Positions 54,038 through 63,053 of a DNA stretch of 64,000 bases are shown in pieces. The DNA comes from Alkalihalophilus pseudofirmus (lineage in GTDB: Bacteria; Bacillota; Bacilli; Bacillales; Bacillaceae_D): assembly GCF_029094545.1 (NCBI RefSeq), contig NZ_CP117835.1, positions 1,096,001 through 1,160,000 on the forward strand. The letters run 5' to 3'. Position 1 is the first letter of the stretch. Each line of letters begins with the position of its first letter. A model generated the notes under the pieces. It had not been told where the DNA came from, ran no database searches, and saw only the letters and a program-made list of their open reading frames with translations. A program made the translations under genes and the position numbers.

Positions 54038-55174
54038 ATGAAAAAGCATCCATTCTACAAACTGGCCCCTAAAGGGAGAAATCATATGTACACTCAACCT
54101 AAAACCTCAACGCTACATTCAAATGATCGTAATGAACCTATACTCAATCCAAGTCAACAATCAGAATCAAGGAATTATATCAATGAACTTGGAATTCCTT
54201 ATATAAAGGTGAACCCCTATACAGATATTATTGATTGGAATTATTTATTTATAGAGCTTACTGATATGCGCTCAACGTATTTGAACGGTTCTTCTCTCGA
54301 GGAATTATCTACTCACGATGATTTAATGTCCTTATCCTTTCAGCTTGTAGTGAAGGTACTTGAAAATAAGGAGGGGGCTGAAGCCGATTTTGAAGAAGGA
54401 GAGATGCTTGTTCGAGTGCGAGCATTATCACCTTGTGAAAATGGTGATGTCTATCTGACCTTTGAAGATAGATCACTTCAAAAGCAGTTTGAGCACCTTT
54501 TAACTTTCCACCACCAAATGGAAGCCGTATCTCATATTGCGGCAGGAGTTGCGCATGAACTCCGGAATCCGTTATCAGTTATAAAAGGGTTCATGCAATT
54601 AGCAAAATTGACGGGTGATCACGAGAAGTATTACGATACCGTTATTTCTGAATTAAATAGAATGAATAGTATTATAGAAGACTTTTTGTCTGTTTCTAGA
54701 AAGAAAATTGATCGAAAAAAACAATCGCCGGCTCATATTATGGAATCTTTAATTGAGATTATGAAAGCGGAATGTTTGCTTCACGATGTTGAATTAACCC
54801 TGAACATTGAAGAAGCTGACAGGCATGTCTATGCAAATGAATCAATGGTAAAGCAGGTCATGTTGAACTTATTGCGCAATTCGATTGAAGCCTACGGCGG
54901 GTCAAATACCGCAAGAAAGTTTAGTATTCATGCCGCAGCATGTGACTCGGTCTATCGAGTCATTATTAGTGATAACGGAAAAGGCATGCCAGATGAAGTG
55001 TTAGAACAGCTAGGAAAGCCGTTTTTCACAACAAAAGAAAGCGGAACAGGCATAGGTATTCCCTTATGTAAAAAGATTATTGAAGATCACGGCGGTGAAT
55101 TTATTATAGAAAGTAAATTAAGTGTAGGTACGACGGTCTCCCTCACCTTACCGTTTATTCCACCTAGCAACTAA
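54038..55174 (+). CDS. Sporulation-kinase-like histidine kinase
   Basis: 378 aa, soluble, no membrane helix. N-terminal sensor region without a recognised PAS signature but ending FEDRSLQKQFEH as PAS-linked kinases do; HisKA with MEAVSHIAAGVAHELRNPLSVIKGFMQLA (His173); HATPase with NLLRNSIEAYGG (N box), SDNGKGMPDEV (G1), FFTTKESGTGIGIPLCKKI (F/G2) and VGTTVSLTLPF. The H-box resembles Kin-type phosphorelay kinases (KinA-E). No response regulator gene is adjacent, also typical of them. GGAGAGGGG precedes ATG 54038. Confidence 0.87.
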   Translation: MKKHPFYKLAPKGRNHMYTQPKTSTLHSNDRNEPILNPSQQSESRNYINELGIPYIKVNPYTDIIDWNYLFIELTDMRSTYLNGSSLEELSTHDDLMSLSFQLVVKVLENKEGAEADFEEGEMLVRVRALSPCENGDVYLTFEDRSLQKQFEHLLTFHHQMEAVSHIAAGVAHELRNPLSVIKGFMQLAKLTGDHEKYYDTVISELNRMNSIIEDFLSVSRKKIDRKKQSPAHIMESLIEIMKAECLLHDVELTLNIEEADRHVYANESMVKQVMLNLLRNSIEAYGGSNTARKFSIHAAACDSVYRVIISDNGKGMPDEVLEQLGKPFFTTKESGTGIGIPLCKKIIEDHGGEFIIESKLSVGTTVSLTLPFIPPSN

Positions 55175-55206
55175 GCGCTCCCATTCACTATAGGAGTGCT
55201 TTTTTG
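55174..55206 (+). terminator. Terminator after histidine kinase gene
   Basis: GCGCTCC / GGAGTGC with an 11-nt loop, then TTTTTTG; the arm starts within the stop codon area. Confidence 0.7.
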
Positions 55207-55223
55207 TGTGTTGAAAAGCAACC

Positions 55224-55252
55224 TTTACAACTGACGAAATTGTCACTATAAT
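55224..55252 (+). promoter_or_regulatory. Sigma-A promoter of the Mn-type ABC operon
   Basis: TTTACA-17-TATAAT; start expected near 55259. Confidence 0.7.
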
Positions 55253-55260
55253 TGTATTCA

Positions 55261-55294
55261 GGAACAAAAGTTTCCTTAGGTAAACTTTTGTTCC
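55261..55294 (+). promoter_or_regulatory. MntR-like operator palindrome
   Basis: Arms GGAACAAAAGTTT (55261-55273) and AAACTTTTGTTCC (55282-55294), perfect over 13 bp. The centre GTTTCCTTAGGTAAAC resembles the B. subtilis MntR box (TTTGCCTTAAGGAAAC, from memory, on either strand). It covers +1 to +35 of the promoter above. Confidence 0.6.
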
Positions 55295-55393
55295 TTAAAC
55301 TAATCTGCACATTTAGTGATAAGTGACCATATACTTAAGAAAGAATAGAATAACGGGTTATGTAGGTATGTTGCTATAGGAGGGGGAGCGGAG

Positions 55394-56149
55394 ATGAAAG
55401 AAGTTATAGAAGTAAGTAATCTTTCGGTATATTACGAGAACAATGAAGCGATAAAAAATATAAGTTTTAAAGCAGGTCAGGGCCAGTTAATTGGAATTGT
55501 AGGACCGAATGGTGCGGGTAAATCCACTCTCATGAAAGCTGTACTTGGGCTAGAGAAGTATAGAGGGAATGTATCTATTCTAGGTAAGAGAGTACAAGAG
55601 GTCAGAAAACAAATTTCTTATGTGCCGCAGCGTAATCAAATTGACTGGGACTTCCCTGTGCTTGTCGAAGATGTGGTCATGATGGGACGTGCAGCACATA
55701 TTGCATGGTATAAGCGGCCGGGAAAAAGGGATAAAGAAATCGTTCAAGAGTGTCTAGATAAAGTCGGTATGACTAAATTCTCGAAGCGGCAAATAGGAGA
55801 ACTATCAGGTGGACAGCAGCAAAGAGTATTTATTGCTCGTTCACTTGCTCAACAAGCTGATATTTTCTTTTTAGATGAACCTTTTGTTGGAATTGATGTG
55901 ACGAGTGAGGAAATTATTATTGATCTTTTAAGAGAGTTAAAACGACAACAGAAGACGGTATTTGTGGTACACCATGACTTAAGCAAGGTGCAGGATTATT
56001 TTGATCAGCTGCTGCTTATTAACAAGGAATTAATTCAATTTGGTGCAGTAGAGAAAGTCTACACTCCAGAGATTCTTCAACAGACCTATAAGGGCAGTCT
56101 TGCCTTATTTGGTACAGATGATCATAAGATGGTGGTGACTCCTCAATGA
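55394..56149 (+). CDS. mntB: Metal ABC transporter ATP-binding protein, Mn type
   Basis: 251 aa. Walker A GPNGAGKST, Q-loop region ISYVPQRNQIDWDFPVLVEDVVMMGR (the DWDFP motif is typical of Mn/Zn importers), signature LSGGQQQRVFIARSLAQ, Walker B IFFLDEPFVGID, switch VVHHD. Mn is preferred over Zn because of the MntR-like palindrome. AGGAGGGGGAG precedes ATG 55394. Overlaps the permease gene by 4 bp (ATGA). No binding-protein gene adjoins. Confidence 0.82.
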   Translation: MKEVIEVSNLSVYYENNEAIKNISFKAGQGQLIGIVGPNGAGKSTLMKAVLGLEKYRGNVSILGKRVQEVRKQISYVPQRNQIDWDFPVLVEDVVMMGRAAHIAWYKRPGKRDKEIVQECLDKVGMTKFSKRQIGELSGGQQQRVFIARSLAQQADIFFLDEPFVGIDVTSEEIIIDLLRELKRQQKTVFVVHHDLSKVQDYFDQLLLINKELIQFGAVEKVYTPEILQQTYKGSLALFGTDDHKMVVTPQ

Positions 56150-57024
56150 CTAATATCTCTTTTTTCATTGACCAAGTGATGCGCTATCCATATTTGCAGC
56201 AAGCATTGTTAGCAGCTGTTCTTGTAGGAATTATTTGCGGTGTGATTGGCTGTTTTATTATCTTAAGGGGCATGGCTCTTATGGGAGATGCCATTTCTCA
56301 TGCAGTACTTCCAGGTGTGGTGGTTTCCTATATGATAGGCATTAATTTTTTCTTCGGTGCTGTATTGACCGGTGTGTTAACAGCTCTTGCAATCGGCTAT
56401 GTTTCACAGAACAGCCGGATCAAAGATGATTCTGCGATAGGGATTCTTTTTACGGCCGCTTTTGCCCTTGGTATTGTCATGATCACAGGCTTAAGAGGAA
56501 CTGGTATTGATTTATGGCACATCTTATTTGGTAATGTTCTGGCAGTATCCCGAACAGATTTATGGGTAACCGCCGGAATTGGATTTTTTGTTATTTTATT
56601 AATCGTTATTTTTTACCGTCCATTATTAATCAGTACATTTGATCCTGTCATGGCAAAGGCCACAGGAATTCCAGTACGGTTTATCCATTATTTACTGATG
56701 CTGCTGTTGTCTCTAGTAACGGTCGCATCCTTAAAATCAGTAGGGATCGTTTTAGTGGTTGCGATGCTGATTACACCGGGTGCAACGGCTTACTTGCTCA
56801 CAGACCGGCTGCCGGTGATGCTAAGTCTATCTGCTGTTTTTGGCGTGATTTCAGCTATTGTAGGAATATATTTCTCCGTTATTTATGATGTAGCCAGTGG
56901 TGCATCGATTGTATTAGCTGCTTCTGTTTTGTTTGGATTAGCCTTTTTCTTTGCTCCAAAGCAAGGGATTGTAACGAAGTATATTAAACAGAGAAGGTAT
57001 AAAGAAGCAAGTCGAGCTTCGTAA
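56146..57024 (+). CDS. mntC: Metal ABC transporter permease, Mn type
   Basis: 292 aa ABC-3 family permease with about eight helices: RGMALMGDAISHAVLPGVVVSYMIG (coupling region with the metal-path His/Asp), FGNVLAVSRTDLW, ATGIPVRFIHYLLM, and VGIVLVVAMLITPGATAYLLT. Only one permease gene, so a homodimer, or a second subunit elsewhere, is expected. The final codons (ASRAS) and stop are the first unit of a 17-bp tandem repeat. Confidence 0.84.
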   Translation: MTNISFFIDQVMRYPYLQQALLAAVLVGIICGVIGCFIILRGMALMGDAISHAVLPGVVVSYMIGINFFFGAVLTGVLTALAIGYVSQNSRIKDDSAIGILFTAAFALGIVMITGLRGTGIDLWHILFGNVLAVSRTDLWVTAGIGFFVILLIVIFYRPLLISTFDPVMAKATGIPVRFIHYLLMLLLSLVTVASLKSVGIVLVVAMLITPGATAYLLTDRLPVMLSLSAVFGVISAIVGIYFSVIYDVASGASIVLAASVLFGLAFFFAPKQGIVTKYIKQRRYKEASRAS

Positions 57025-57075
57025 TAAGTCGAGCTTCATATTAAATCGAACTTCATATTTAAATGAGCTTCATAC
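57009..57075 (+). repeat. 17-bp tandem repeat across the mntC stop
   Basis: Units 57009-57025, 57026-57042 and 57043-57059 (each like AAGTCGAGCTTCATATT, neighbours identical at 15 of 17), then a degenerate fourth. The first unit includes the TAA. Confidence 0.85.
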
Positions 57076-57079
57076 ATGT

Positions 57080-57128
57080 AGACTCCTAATCATTGATTAC
57101 ACTTCATTAATGATTAGGAGTCTTTATT
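57080..57128 (+). terminator. Terminator after mntC
   Basis: 15-bp perfect arms AGACTCCTAATCATT / AATGATTAGGAGTCT, then TTATT. Confidence 0.82.
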
Positions 57129-57207
57129 ATGCAATGCTTACCAATTGATCTGAAATCATTTCCTGTGCTTCTAAATATCTTCCTGCAAAAAAGTTGAGAA
57201 ATCAAGC

Positions 57208-57402
57208 ATGAGTGAAGAAATGGACTCAAACTATATGGGAATAACGTCGCTGTATCAGGAGAAGCGGTTTAAGACAGGCATTTCTCAAATTAACCTCTTT
57301 TATCAAAGTTGTCTTAGAAGCTATAATTCTGTAGGATTAAAAGCACTGCAGAGCAAGCAGGACAAATGCAGGATGAAGATTTTAGTAAATTTATTTAATT
57401 AA
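57208..57402 (+). CDS. Possible small ORF, 64 aa
   Basis: Unrecognised: MSEEMDSNYMGITSLYQEKR, mixed-charge, no membrane helix. The ribosome site is poor (TTGAGAAATC) and codon pattern gives no support. It lies in an otherwise empty 290-bp stretch before the transglycosylase gene. More likely non-coding leader than protein. Confidence 0.2.
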   Translation: MSEEMDSNYMGITSLYQEKRFKTGISQINLFYQSCLRSYNSVGLKALQSKQDKCRMKILVNLFN

Positions 57403-57421
57403 AACATAGAGGAGATACAGG

Positions 57422-58132
57422 ATGAAAAAACAATATTTTTGGTTACTTGCTGTACTAACTCTTGCTATAGGTGTAGGGTACTATTTTTATCAAACGATTC
57501 AGCTGCAAGAAGCTGTAGAAAAATCTGAAGAAAAAATTGAAGAGCTTCAAACAGCTGTTGAAGTGAAAGAAATGGAACTATACTATGCCGGAGAAGGTAG
57601 TAAGCTAGAGAAGGACACTGGTTATGATTCATGGATGAGGTCTGTGCAGTTAGCAGAAGATCTATATGAAGATAGTGAAGGGCGATTCAAGAAAGAATGG
57701 GGAATTTTCTTAGGAGAAATAGCTGAACAGCATGATATAGACCCTCTTATTGTCTATGAAATGTTACGCACCGAAACGGGTGGTAAGTTTGATCCGACTT
57801 TAGTTGGTCCAGAAACACGTTATGGACATGCTTACGGTATGGCGCAGTTTATGAAAAATACGGCTCCTTGGATTGCTGAAAAAGCTGGGCTTGAATATTC
57901 TGATGAACTTTTATATGATCCCATTTATTCCATTGAGCTGGCTATTGAGTATTTAGGCTTTTTGTACGATCGCTATGAAGACTGGGATCACGCTTTAACA
58001 GCTTATCATCGCGGGATGTATGGCCTTGAGAAATACATTGATGAAAACGGACATGCTGCAAGCTGGTATGCAGTAGAAATTCAAGAAAATGCTGAGTCGC
58101 TTGAAGGCTTTGCATATTTAAATCAGAGGTAA
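57422..58132 (+). CDS. Membrane-anchored lytic transglycosylase (SLT domain)
   Basis: 236 aa. N-terminal signal/anchor helix (about 5-23), a coiled-coil stretch (about 28-52, EAVEKSEEKIEELQTAVEVKEMEL), then an SLT (goose-lysozyme-like) domain: MLRTETGGKFDP with catalytic Glu118, YGHAYGMAQFM, and LTAYHRGMYG in place of the common AYN-G motif. Cleaves peptidoglycan outside the membrane. GAGGAGAT precedes ATG 57422. Monocistronic. Confidence 0.85.
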   Translation: MKKQYFWLLAVLTLAIGVGYYFYQTIQLQEAVEKSEEKIEELQTAVEVKEMELYYAGEGSKLEKDTGYDSWMRSVQLAEDLYEDSEGRFKKEWGIFLGEIAEQHDIDPLIVYEMLRTETGGKFDPTLVGPETRYGHAYGMAQFMKNTAPWIAEKAGLEYSDELLYDPIYSIELAIEYLGFLYDRYEDWDHALTAYHRGMYGLEKYIDENGHAASWYAVEIQENAESLEGFAYLNQR

Positions 58133-58180
58133 CACTAAAGGCAGTCATCTCATAAAGACGTGGTTGCTACAAAAATAAGA

Positions 58181-58212
58181 GGAACACTCGCACATGAGTG
58201 TTCCTTTTTTTT
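58181..58212. terminator. Bidirectional terminator between transglycosylase and ppk
   Basis: GGAACACTC (58181-58189) / GAGTGTTCC (58196-58204) then eight Ts; the T-run overlaps the ppk stop. On the minus strand the tail TCTTATTTTTG serves ppk. Confidence 0.88.
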
Positions 58213-60322
58213 ATTCATCGAAGGTTTCTGCATGTTTAAGAGCTTCTTCATAGAACGTAAGCTGTGATTGAATAAATGCTTCATCTTCTTTCTTTTTAAC
58301 GTAATGATAGGTTCCTTTTTTCGTTTGCTCGCGGGCTTTTGTATTATCGAGCAAGGTGAGATTCAGGATCTCTTTGATTCGCTTTTTTATCGGCGGTGAT
58401 AGAATTGGAAAAAGGATCTCAATTCGCTTTTCCATATTTCTAGTCATCCAATCAGCAGAGGAAAGGTATACTTTATTTTCGCCATTATGGTGGAAATAAA
58501 AAATTCTGCTATGTTCTAAAAAGCGATCCACGATACTTCTAACTCTAATGTTTTCGCTCACATTTTTAATTCCAGGCCGTAAACAGCATATTCCTCGAAC
58601 GATTAAATCAATTTTCACTCCGGCATTTGACGCCTCATACAGCTTCAAAATAATCGGTTTATCTGTAAGAGAATTCATCTTCGCAATGATACGACCGTTT
58701 CCAAACTTCTTCTGGCAGGTTATTTCTTGATCAATCAAACGGAGAAACGAATCACGAATTTCAAACGGGGCAGTAGATAGATGGTGCCATTCAGGCTTTT
58801 CACGATAGCCGCTTAAATAATTAAAAAAATTTGTCGCGTCTATCCCCGTTTTTTCATTCGCTGTTAAAAGACCCATATCTGTATAAAGCTTGGCAGTTGA
58901 ATCATTATAATTGCCTGTTCCTAAATGAACGAAGCGCTGAATTTCATTTTTCTCGTGCCTTACGACTAGAGTTATTTTACTGTGTGTCTTTAAGGATGTA
59001 ATTCCATAGATCACATGGACGCCGGCTTTCTCTAACTTTTTAGCCCATTGTATATTGTTCTCTTCATCGAATCGCGCTTTTAATTCAACAAGAACGGTTA
59101 CCTGCTTACCGTTCTCAGCTGCTCTTTCTAAAGCTTGAATAATAGGTGAATCTCCGCTGACGCGATAAAGCGTTTGTTTAATGGCAAGTACATTTGGATC
59201 ATCTGCAGCTTGAGCAATAAAGTCAATTACCGGTTGAAATGATTCGTATGGATGATGGAGAAAAATATCCCTCTTTCTGATTGCCTCAAATATATTTTCT
59301 TCTCCTATTAAGTCAGCTGGAGGCTGCGGGATCAGTGTTTCATTAGCCAAATGTTCATGTTCGTGAGCTAGTTGTTTATAGAACTTAAATAAAAACGCAA
59401 GATCAAGAGGCCCCTTAAATGAGTACACGTCCCCTTTGTGTACTTCAAGAACATCTAGTAATAGATTTAAAATCGTTGGGTGCATCGTTCCATCTTGGAT
59501 CTCAAGGCGAACCGCTGCTCCCCATTTACGTTTTTTAAGTTCTTTTTCAATTTCACGGAGTAAATCCCGGGCTCCTTCTTCGTGAATAGTCATATCCGCA
59601 TTACGAGTAATGCGAAATGGTGAAACGGAGACAACCTCATAACCAAGAAATAACTCTCCGATAAAATAGCTGATGACATCTTCAAGCATAATAAAAGTTT
59701 CTTTTTTGGTAGAAGAAGGGAGGCTGATCACTCGATTTAAGACAGATGGTACTTGAACGATTGCGAGCTGGTTGGTCTTTGACTCCTCATTTTTTAATAG
59801 GACAGCTAAATTTAAGGATTTGTTTAATAGCATCGGAAATGGTCTGTACGCATCAATAGCCATAGGCGTAAGAACAGGATAAATATAATGTTGAAATCGT
59901 TTGTTCAGATAATCGAGCTGACTCGCGTCTAATTCACTTACATTTAGAAACTGAAATCCCTCGTGATAAAGCATAGGAACAAGAGTCTCAGTAAACACAC
60001 TATCTTGAAGCTTCACCAGCCGATGATTCACAGCAGAGATTTCTTTTAATTGCTGCTTTGGTGTGAGCCCTGCTTTATTTTCAGGACGGTTAAATCCAGC
60101 TTTCACTTGATCTTTTAGGCCTGCTACACGAACCATAAAAAATTCATCTAAGTTAGAACTAAAGATGGCCAGGAATTTAAGGCGCTCGAGTAATGGATTT
60201 CGTTCGTCGATCGCCTCTTCAAGAACACGCTCGTTAAAAGCGAGCCAGCTTAATTCACGGTTATTATAGTAATTAGGATTATTTAAATTAATCTCTTTAC
60301 GAGGGGTCAACTCTTTTGGCAT
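58211..60322 (-). CDS. ppk: Polyphosphate kinase 1
   Basis: 703 aa. Full four-domain PPK1: start NNRELSWLAFNERVLEEA, FMVRVAGLKDQVKAG, the first HKD-like half HHPYESFQPVIDFIAQAA with KQTLYRVSGDSPII and FVHLGTGNYND, and the second half RGICCLRPGIKNVSENIRVRSIVDRFLEHSRIFYF carrying the autophosphorylated His region. Makes polyP from ATP at the membrane. ATG 60322 follows AAAGGGTGA; GTG 60331 is inside the SD. It lies 100 bp after ppx on the same strand. Confidence 0.96.
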   Translation of the reverse strand: MPKELTPRKEINLNNPNYYNNRELSWLAFNERVLEEAIDERNPLLERLKFLAIFSSNLDEFFMVRVAGLKDQVKAGFNRPENKAGLTPKQQLKEISAVNHRLVKLQDSVFTETLVPMLYHEGFQFLNVSELDASQLDYLNKRFQHYIYPVLTPMAIDAYRPFPMLLNKSLNLAVLLKNEESKTNQLAIVQVPSVLNRVISLPSSTKKETFIMLEDVISYFIGELFLGYEVVSVSPFRITRNADMTIHEEGARDLLREIEKELKKRKWGAAVRLEIQDGTMHPTILNLLLDVLEVHKGDVYSFKGPLDLAFLFKFYKQLAHEHEHLANETLIPQPPADLIGEENIFEAIRKRDIFLHHPYESFQPVIDFIAQAADDPNVLAIKQTLYRVSGDSPIIQALERAAENGKQVTVLVELKARFDEENNIQWAKKLEKAGVHVIYGITSLKTHSKITLVVRHEKNEIQRFVHLGTGNYNDSTAKLYTDMGLLTANEKTGIDATNFFNYLSGYREKPEWHHLSTAPFEIRDSFLRLIDQEITCQKKFGNGRIIAKMNSLTDKPIILKLYEASNAGVKIDLIVRGICCLRPGIKNVSENIRVRSIVDRFLEHSRIFYFHHNGENKVYLSSADWMTRNMEKRIEILFPILSPPIKKRIKEILNLTLLDNTKAREQTKKGTYHYVKKKEDEAFIQSQLTFYEEALKHAETFDE

Positions 60323-60392
60323 AAGCGTCACCCTTTCTGTGAATAGGATGTTGGATCGTTCTGCACTGTCCTCTTACAGTTTATCAGCTGAA

Positions 60393-60409
60393 TGTAAATA
60401 GTATGTTAA
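60393..60409 (-). promoter_or_regulatory. Possible PhoP box before ppk
   Basis: Minus strand TTAACA-N5-TTTACA, the spacing and sequence of a two-repeat Pho box. No further repeats are seen on either side, so this is weak. Confidence 0.3.
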
Positions 60410-60421
60410 GATTAGCCGTGT

Positions 60422-61966
60422 CTAAAGCTCAAAGGGTACAAATTCGAGCTTAATATTCTCATTAATTACACGTTCAAGATGTTTCTTATGCTTAAGGGCA
60501 TATTCCTGCTCAAATGAACAATCATGTTTGTAATAAATGGTCAACTCATAAGACGAGCTGTCTTTTTTCAGCTCACCTAATTCACATATTAAGTGACGGC
60601 CTGTTTTGTTTAGACTGTATGCCAGCTTCATTAATGACCCTAAAAACTCATAGCTCTTTAATTGTTTTTTTGTTACAAGTTTTTTGTATGGATGAGTGTA
60701 CCGTGTGAGTGCTGACTTAGATTTAAAAGAGGAAATACAGGCAGTTGCCAAACGCTCTTTGTGGCTTAACCCGTCAACCGTCATATTCGTCAACAAATAA
60801 AAGGTATTCTGGCTGCTAGCTTCCTTATTAATAAACTCCCCAATATATAATACCTTCGCACTGTATTTCAATAATGTAAGTGCTTCTGATTCTTCAAGAT
60901 CAACTGGGCAAAAGTCTTTAAAAAGATGATATAGTTTGGATGCTAAAGTAGTGATATACGTAACATGAAATAAATTAATGTCATAATCGTGGCTTAATTG
61001 ATGAAAGCTCTCCTCTACAACAATTGGAAATCGGTCAGTTTCCATCGGACGAAGCATTTCTTCATACAGCAGTCCATCTCGTAAACCGCGCCGGCTCATT
61101 ACAAAGGTTTCTGCCTCTGTATACTCTAAAAAAGTAGTAATCGCAATGGCTGCAGGGACGATAATGTCTGCGCGGTCTTTTGACAGGCCATCAAGAGATT
61201 GACGCTCGCTAAGAGACAGATGTGATAGGAGTGCTTCGGTATCTTGTAATTCTTCGGCACTCATCTCGTATTGATGTAAGCCGCCAAGAGGGTATTCATG
61301 CTGATGTTGATGGACAAGTGATACGTTTCTTGCGCTGCCCCCTATCCCAATCACATGCTGACTTTTGCAATCCTTTAGCCAAGGGAGCTCTCTAAACTGT
61401 CCAAGAACATATTCTTTAATTGATTCAAGCTCGTCTTTTGAGGCTTCTTCACCTTTAATAAATTCAGATTGAAGAGTGATCGCTCCAAAAGGAAAACTGT
61501 GGTAATGCTTCAACTCTCTGTTTTCAAAGTAAGTCACTTCCGTACTGCCTCCGCCGATATCAATGGTGAATCCAGTTTCAATCGCGGTTGAATTGACAAC
61601 GGCTAAATAACCATAATACGCTTCTTCATATTCAGACAAGATGCGGATATCTATACCGAGCATATCAGATATTAATTCGACAATTGCCTGCTGATTTTCA
61701 GCTTGACGTAAGGCTTGTGTACCTACCGTAGCTATTTGAGCAACCTCGTGAAAATTCATCATTTCCTTAAAGCTTAACAAGATTTCAATTAGACGATTTA
61801 TACCGGTCTCAGTCAGTTCATCAGCCTCATTAAGGTGAGTGCTTAACCTTGCTACTTTCTTTACATTATGTAACTCTTTAAAGCGGCCTTGCGAATCTAA
61901 TTCTGTTATAACAAGCCGGATGGAGTTAGAACCAATATCGATAATGGCAAAACGTTTCATATTCAT
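60422..61966 (-). CDS. ppx: Exopolyphosphatase, Ppx/GppA family
   Basis: 514 aa. Actin-like ATPase fold: AIIDIGSNSIRLVI (P1), ATVGTQALRQAEN, YLAVVNSTAIETGFTIDIGGGSTEV (P2), GIGGSARN, then a C-terminal HD-like helical domain (about 310-514). Degrades polyP or pppGpp. AAAGGATG precedes ATG 61966; ATG 61960 gives MKRFAIID and is an alternative. Upstream gene of the ppx-ppk operon, divergent from the zinc-type ABC genes. Confidence 0.93.
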   Translation of the reverse strand: MNMKRFAIIDIGSNSIRLVITELDSQGRFKELHNVKKVARLSTHLNEADELTETGINRLIEILLSFKEMMNFHEVAQIATVGTQALRQAENQQAIVELISDMLGIDIRILSEYEEAYYGYLAVVNSTAIETGFTIDIGGGSTEVTYFENRELKHYHSFPFGAITLQSEFIKGEEASKDELESIKEYVLGQFRELPWLKDCKSQHVIGIGGSARNVSLVHQHQHEYPLGGLHQYEMSAEELQDTEALLSHLSLSERQSLDGLSKDRADIIVPAAIAITTFLEYTEAETFVMSRRGLRDGLLYEEMLRPMETDRFPIVVEESFHQLSHDYDINLFHVTYITTLASKLYHLFKDFCPVDLEESEALTLLKYSAKVLYIGEFINKEASSQNTFYLLTNMTVDGLSHKERLATACISSFKSKSALTRYTHPYKKLVTKKQLKSYEFLGSLMKLAYSLNKTGRHLICELGELKKDSSSYELTIYYKHDCSFEQEYALKHKKHLERVINENIKLEFVPFEL

Positions 61967-62127
61967 GTATCTCATCCTTTCAGATAGTGACATTAAACAC
62001 CAAATGCCATTGAATAAGTAAAATTCCTTTAATAAAAACAGAGGATAAAATTGGATTATTTCTATTATATCAGATCGAATCCATACGGACGTCTATCTCT
62101 AATCAAGTACACCCGCAGGCAAAAGGG

Positions 62128-62155
62128 TAGACAGATCTTTATTTTGCTTTATAAT
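62128..62155 (+). promoter_or_regulatory. Candidate promoter of the Zn-type ABC operon
   Basis: TAGACA-16-TATAAT; start expected near 62162. Confidence 0.5.
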
Positions 62156-62172
62156 GAGAAAAGATTGCTTAT

Positions 62173-62208
62173 AAATCGGAACGGTTCTGACTATTTAATG
62201 AACCGATT
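62173..62208 (+). promoter_or_regulatory. Possible Zur operator / inverted repeat
   Basis: AAATCGGAACGGTTCTGA (62173-62190) keeps several positions of the Zur box (AAATCGTAATNATTACGATTT, from memory), and GAACCGATT (62200-62208) mirrors AATCGG-GGTTC. Located about +12 to +47. The match is partial. Confidence 0.35.
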
Positions 62209-62252
62209 ATGGATAAACTGGTAATAGTACTTTTAAAGTGGGAGGGAGAACA

Positions 62253-63050
62253 ATGCCTGCAACGACACTTACAAAATCAGAGACACAAGTTCAGACGATC
62301 GTTGAAATTAAGGATGTGTCTTTCCGTTATGGTAACCGAGTGGTCTTAGAAAATATTACACTTCCTATAAAAAAGGGAGCATTTTTAGGGTTGGTTGGTC
62401 CAAATGGTTCCGGAAAATCAACCTTAATTAAAACGATATTAGGGCTGAAAAAACCTCAAAGCGGAGAAGTGTATTTATTTGGGGAGCGTGTAGATAAGTT
62501 TAAGAAATGGGATAAGATCGGCTTTGTATCTCAGAAAGCAAACAGTTTTAATTCAGGTTTCCCCGCAACCGTATTTGAAGTTGTTTCTATGGGGTTATAC
62601 GGAAAAGTAGGCTTATTCCGTTTTCTAAATCGTAATCATAAAGAAAAAGTTCGTCAAGCGATTGAAAGTGTAGGGATGACTGAATATTTGAACCAAAATA
62701 TAGGAGAGTTGTCAGGTGGGCAGCAGCAGCGCGTATTTATTGCACGTGCACTTGTAAGTGATCCAGAACTTCTCATTCTTGATGAGCCTACAGTCGGGGT
62801 AGATGCGAAAAGCGTCAAATCTTTTTATGATATGTTGAGTCATTTAAATCGTGAAAAAGGGATCACCCTTTTAATGGTTACTCATGATATTGGTGCAATG
62901 ACAGATCATGTTACAAATGTAGCTTGCTTAAATAAAAACTTGCATTTTCATGGCGGACCTAAAGAATTTGAAGAAAATCAAGATCTTTCTGCTATCTACG
63001 GCCATGATGTTCATTTGTTGACACATAATCATAGTCATGGAGGTCATTAA
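62253..63050 (+). CDS. znuC: Metal ABC transporter ATP-binding protein, Zn type
   Basis: 265 aa. Walker A GPNGSGKST, Q-loop IGFVSQKANSFNSGFPATVFEVVSMG, signature LSGGQQQRVFIARALV, Walker B LLILDEPTVGVD, switch MVTHDIG, and a His-rich C-terminus (HDVHLLTHNHSHGGH) able to bind zinc. ATG 62253 follows GGGAGGGAG; the GTG at 62238 is inside it. Followed 3 bp later by the permease. No substrate-binding gene adjoins in the window. Confidence 0.87.
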   Translation: MPATTLTKSETQVQTIVEIKDVSFRYGNRVVLENITLPIKKGAFLGLVGPNGSGKSTLIKTILGLKKPQSGEVYLFGERVDKFKKWDKIGFVSQKANSFNSGFPATVFEVVSMGLYGKVGLFRFLNRNHKEKVRQAIESVGMTEYLNQNIGELSGGQQQRVFIARALVSDPELLILDEPTVGVDAKSVKSFYDMLSHLNREKGITLLMVTHDIGAMTDHVTNVACLNKNLHFHGGPKEFEENQDLSAIYGHDVHLLTHNHSHGGH

Positions 63051-63053
63051 TCA

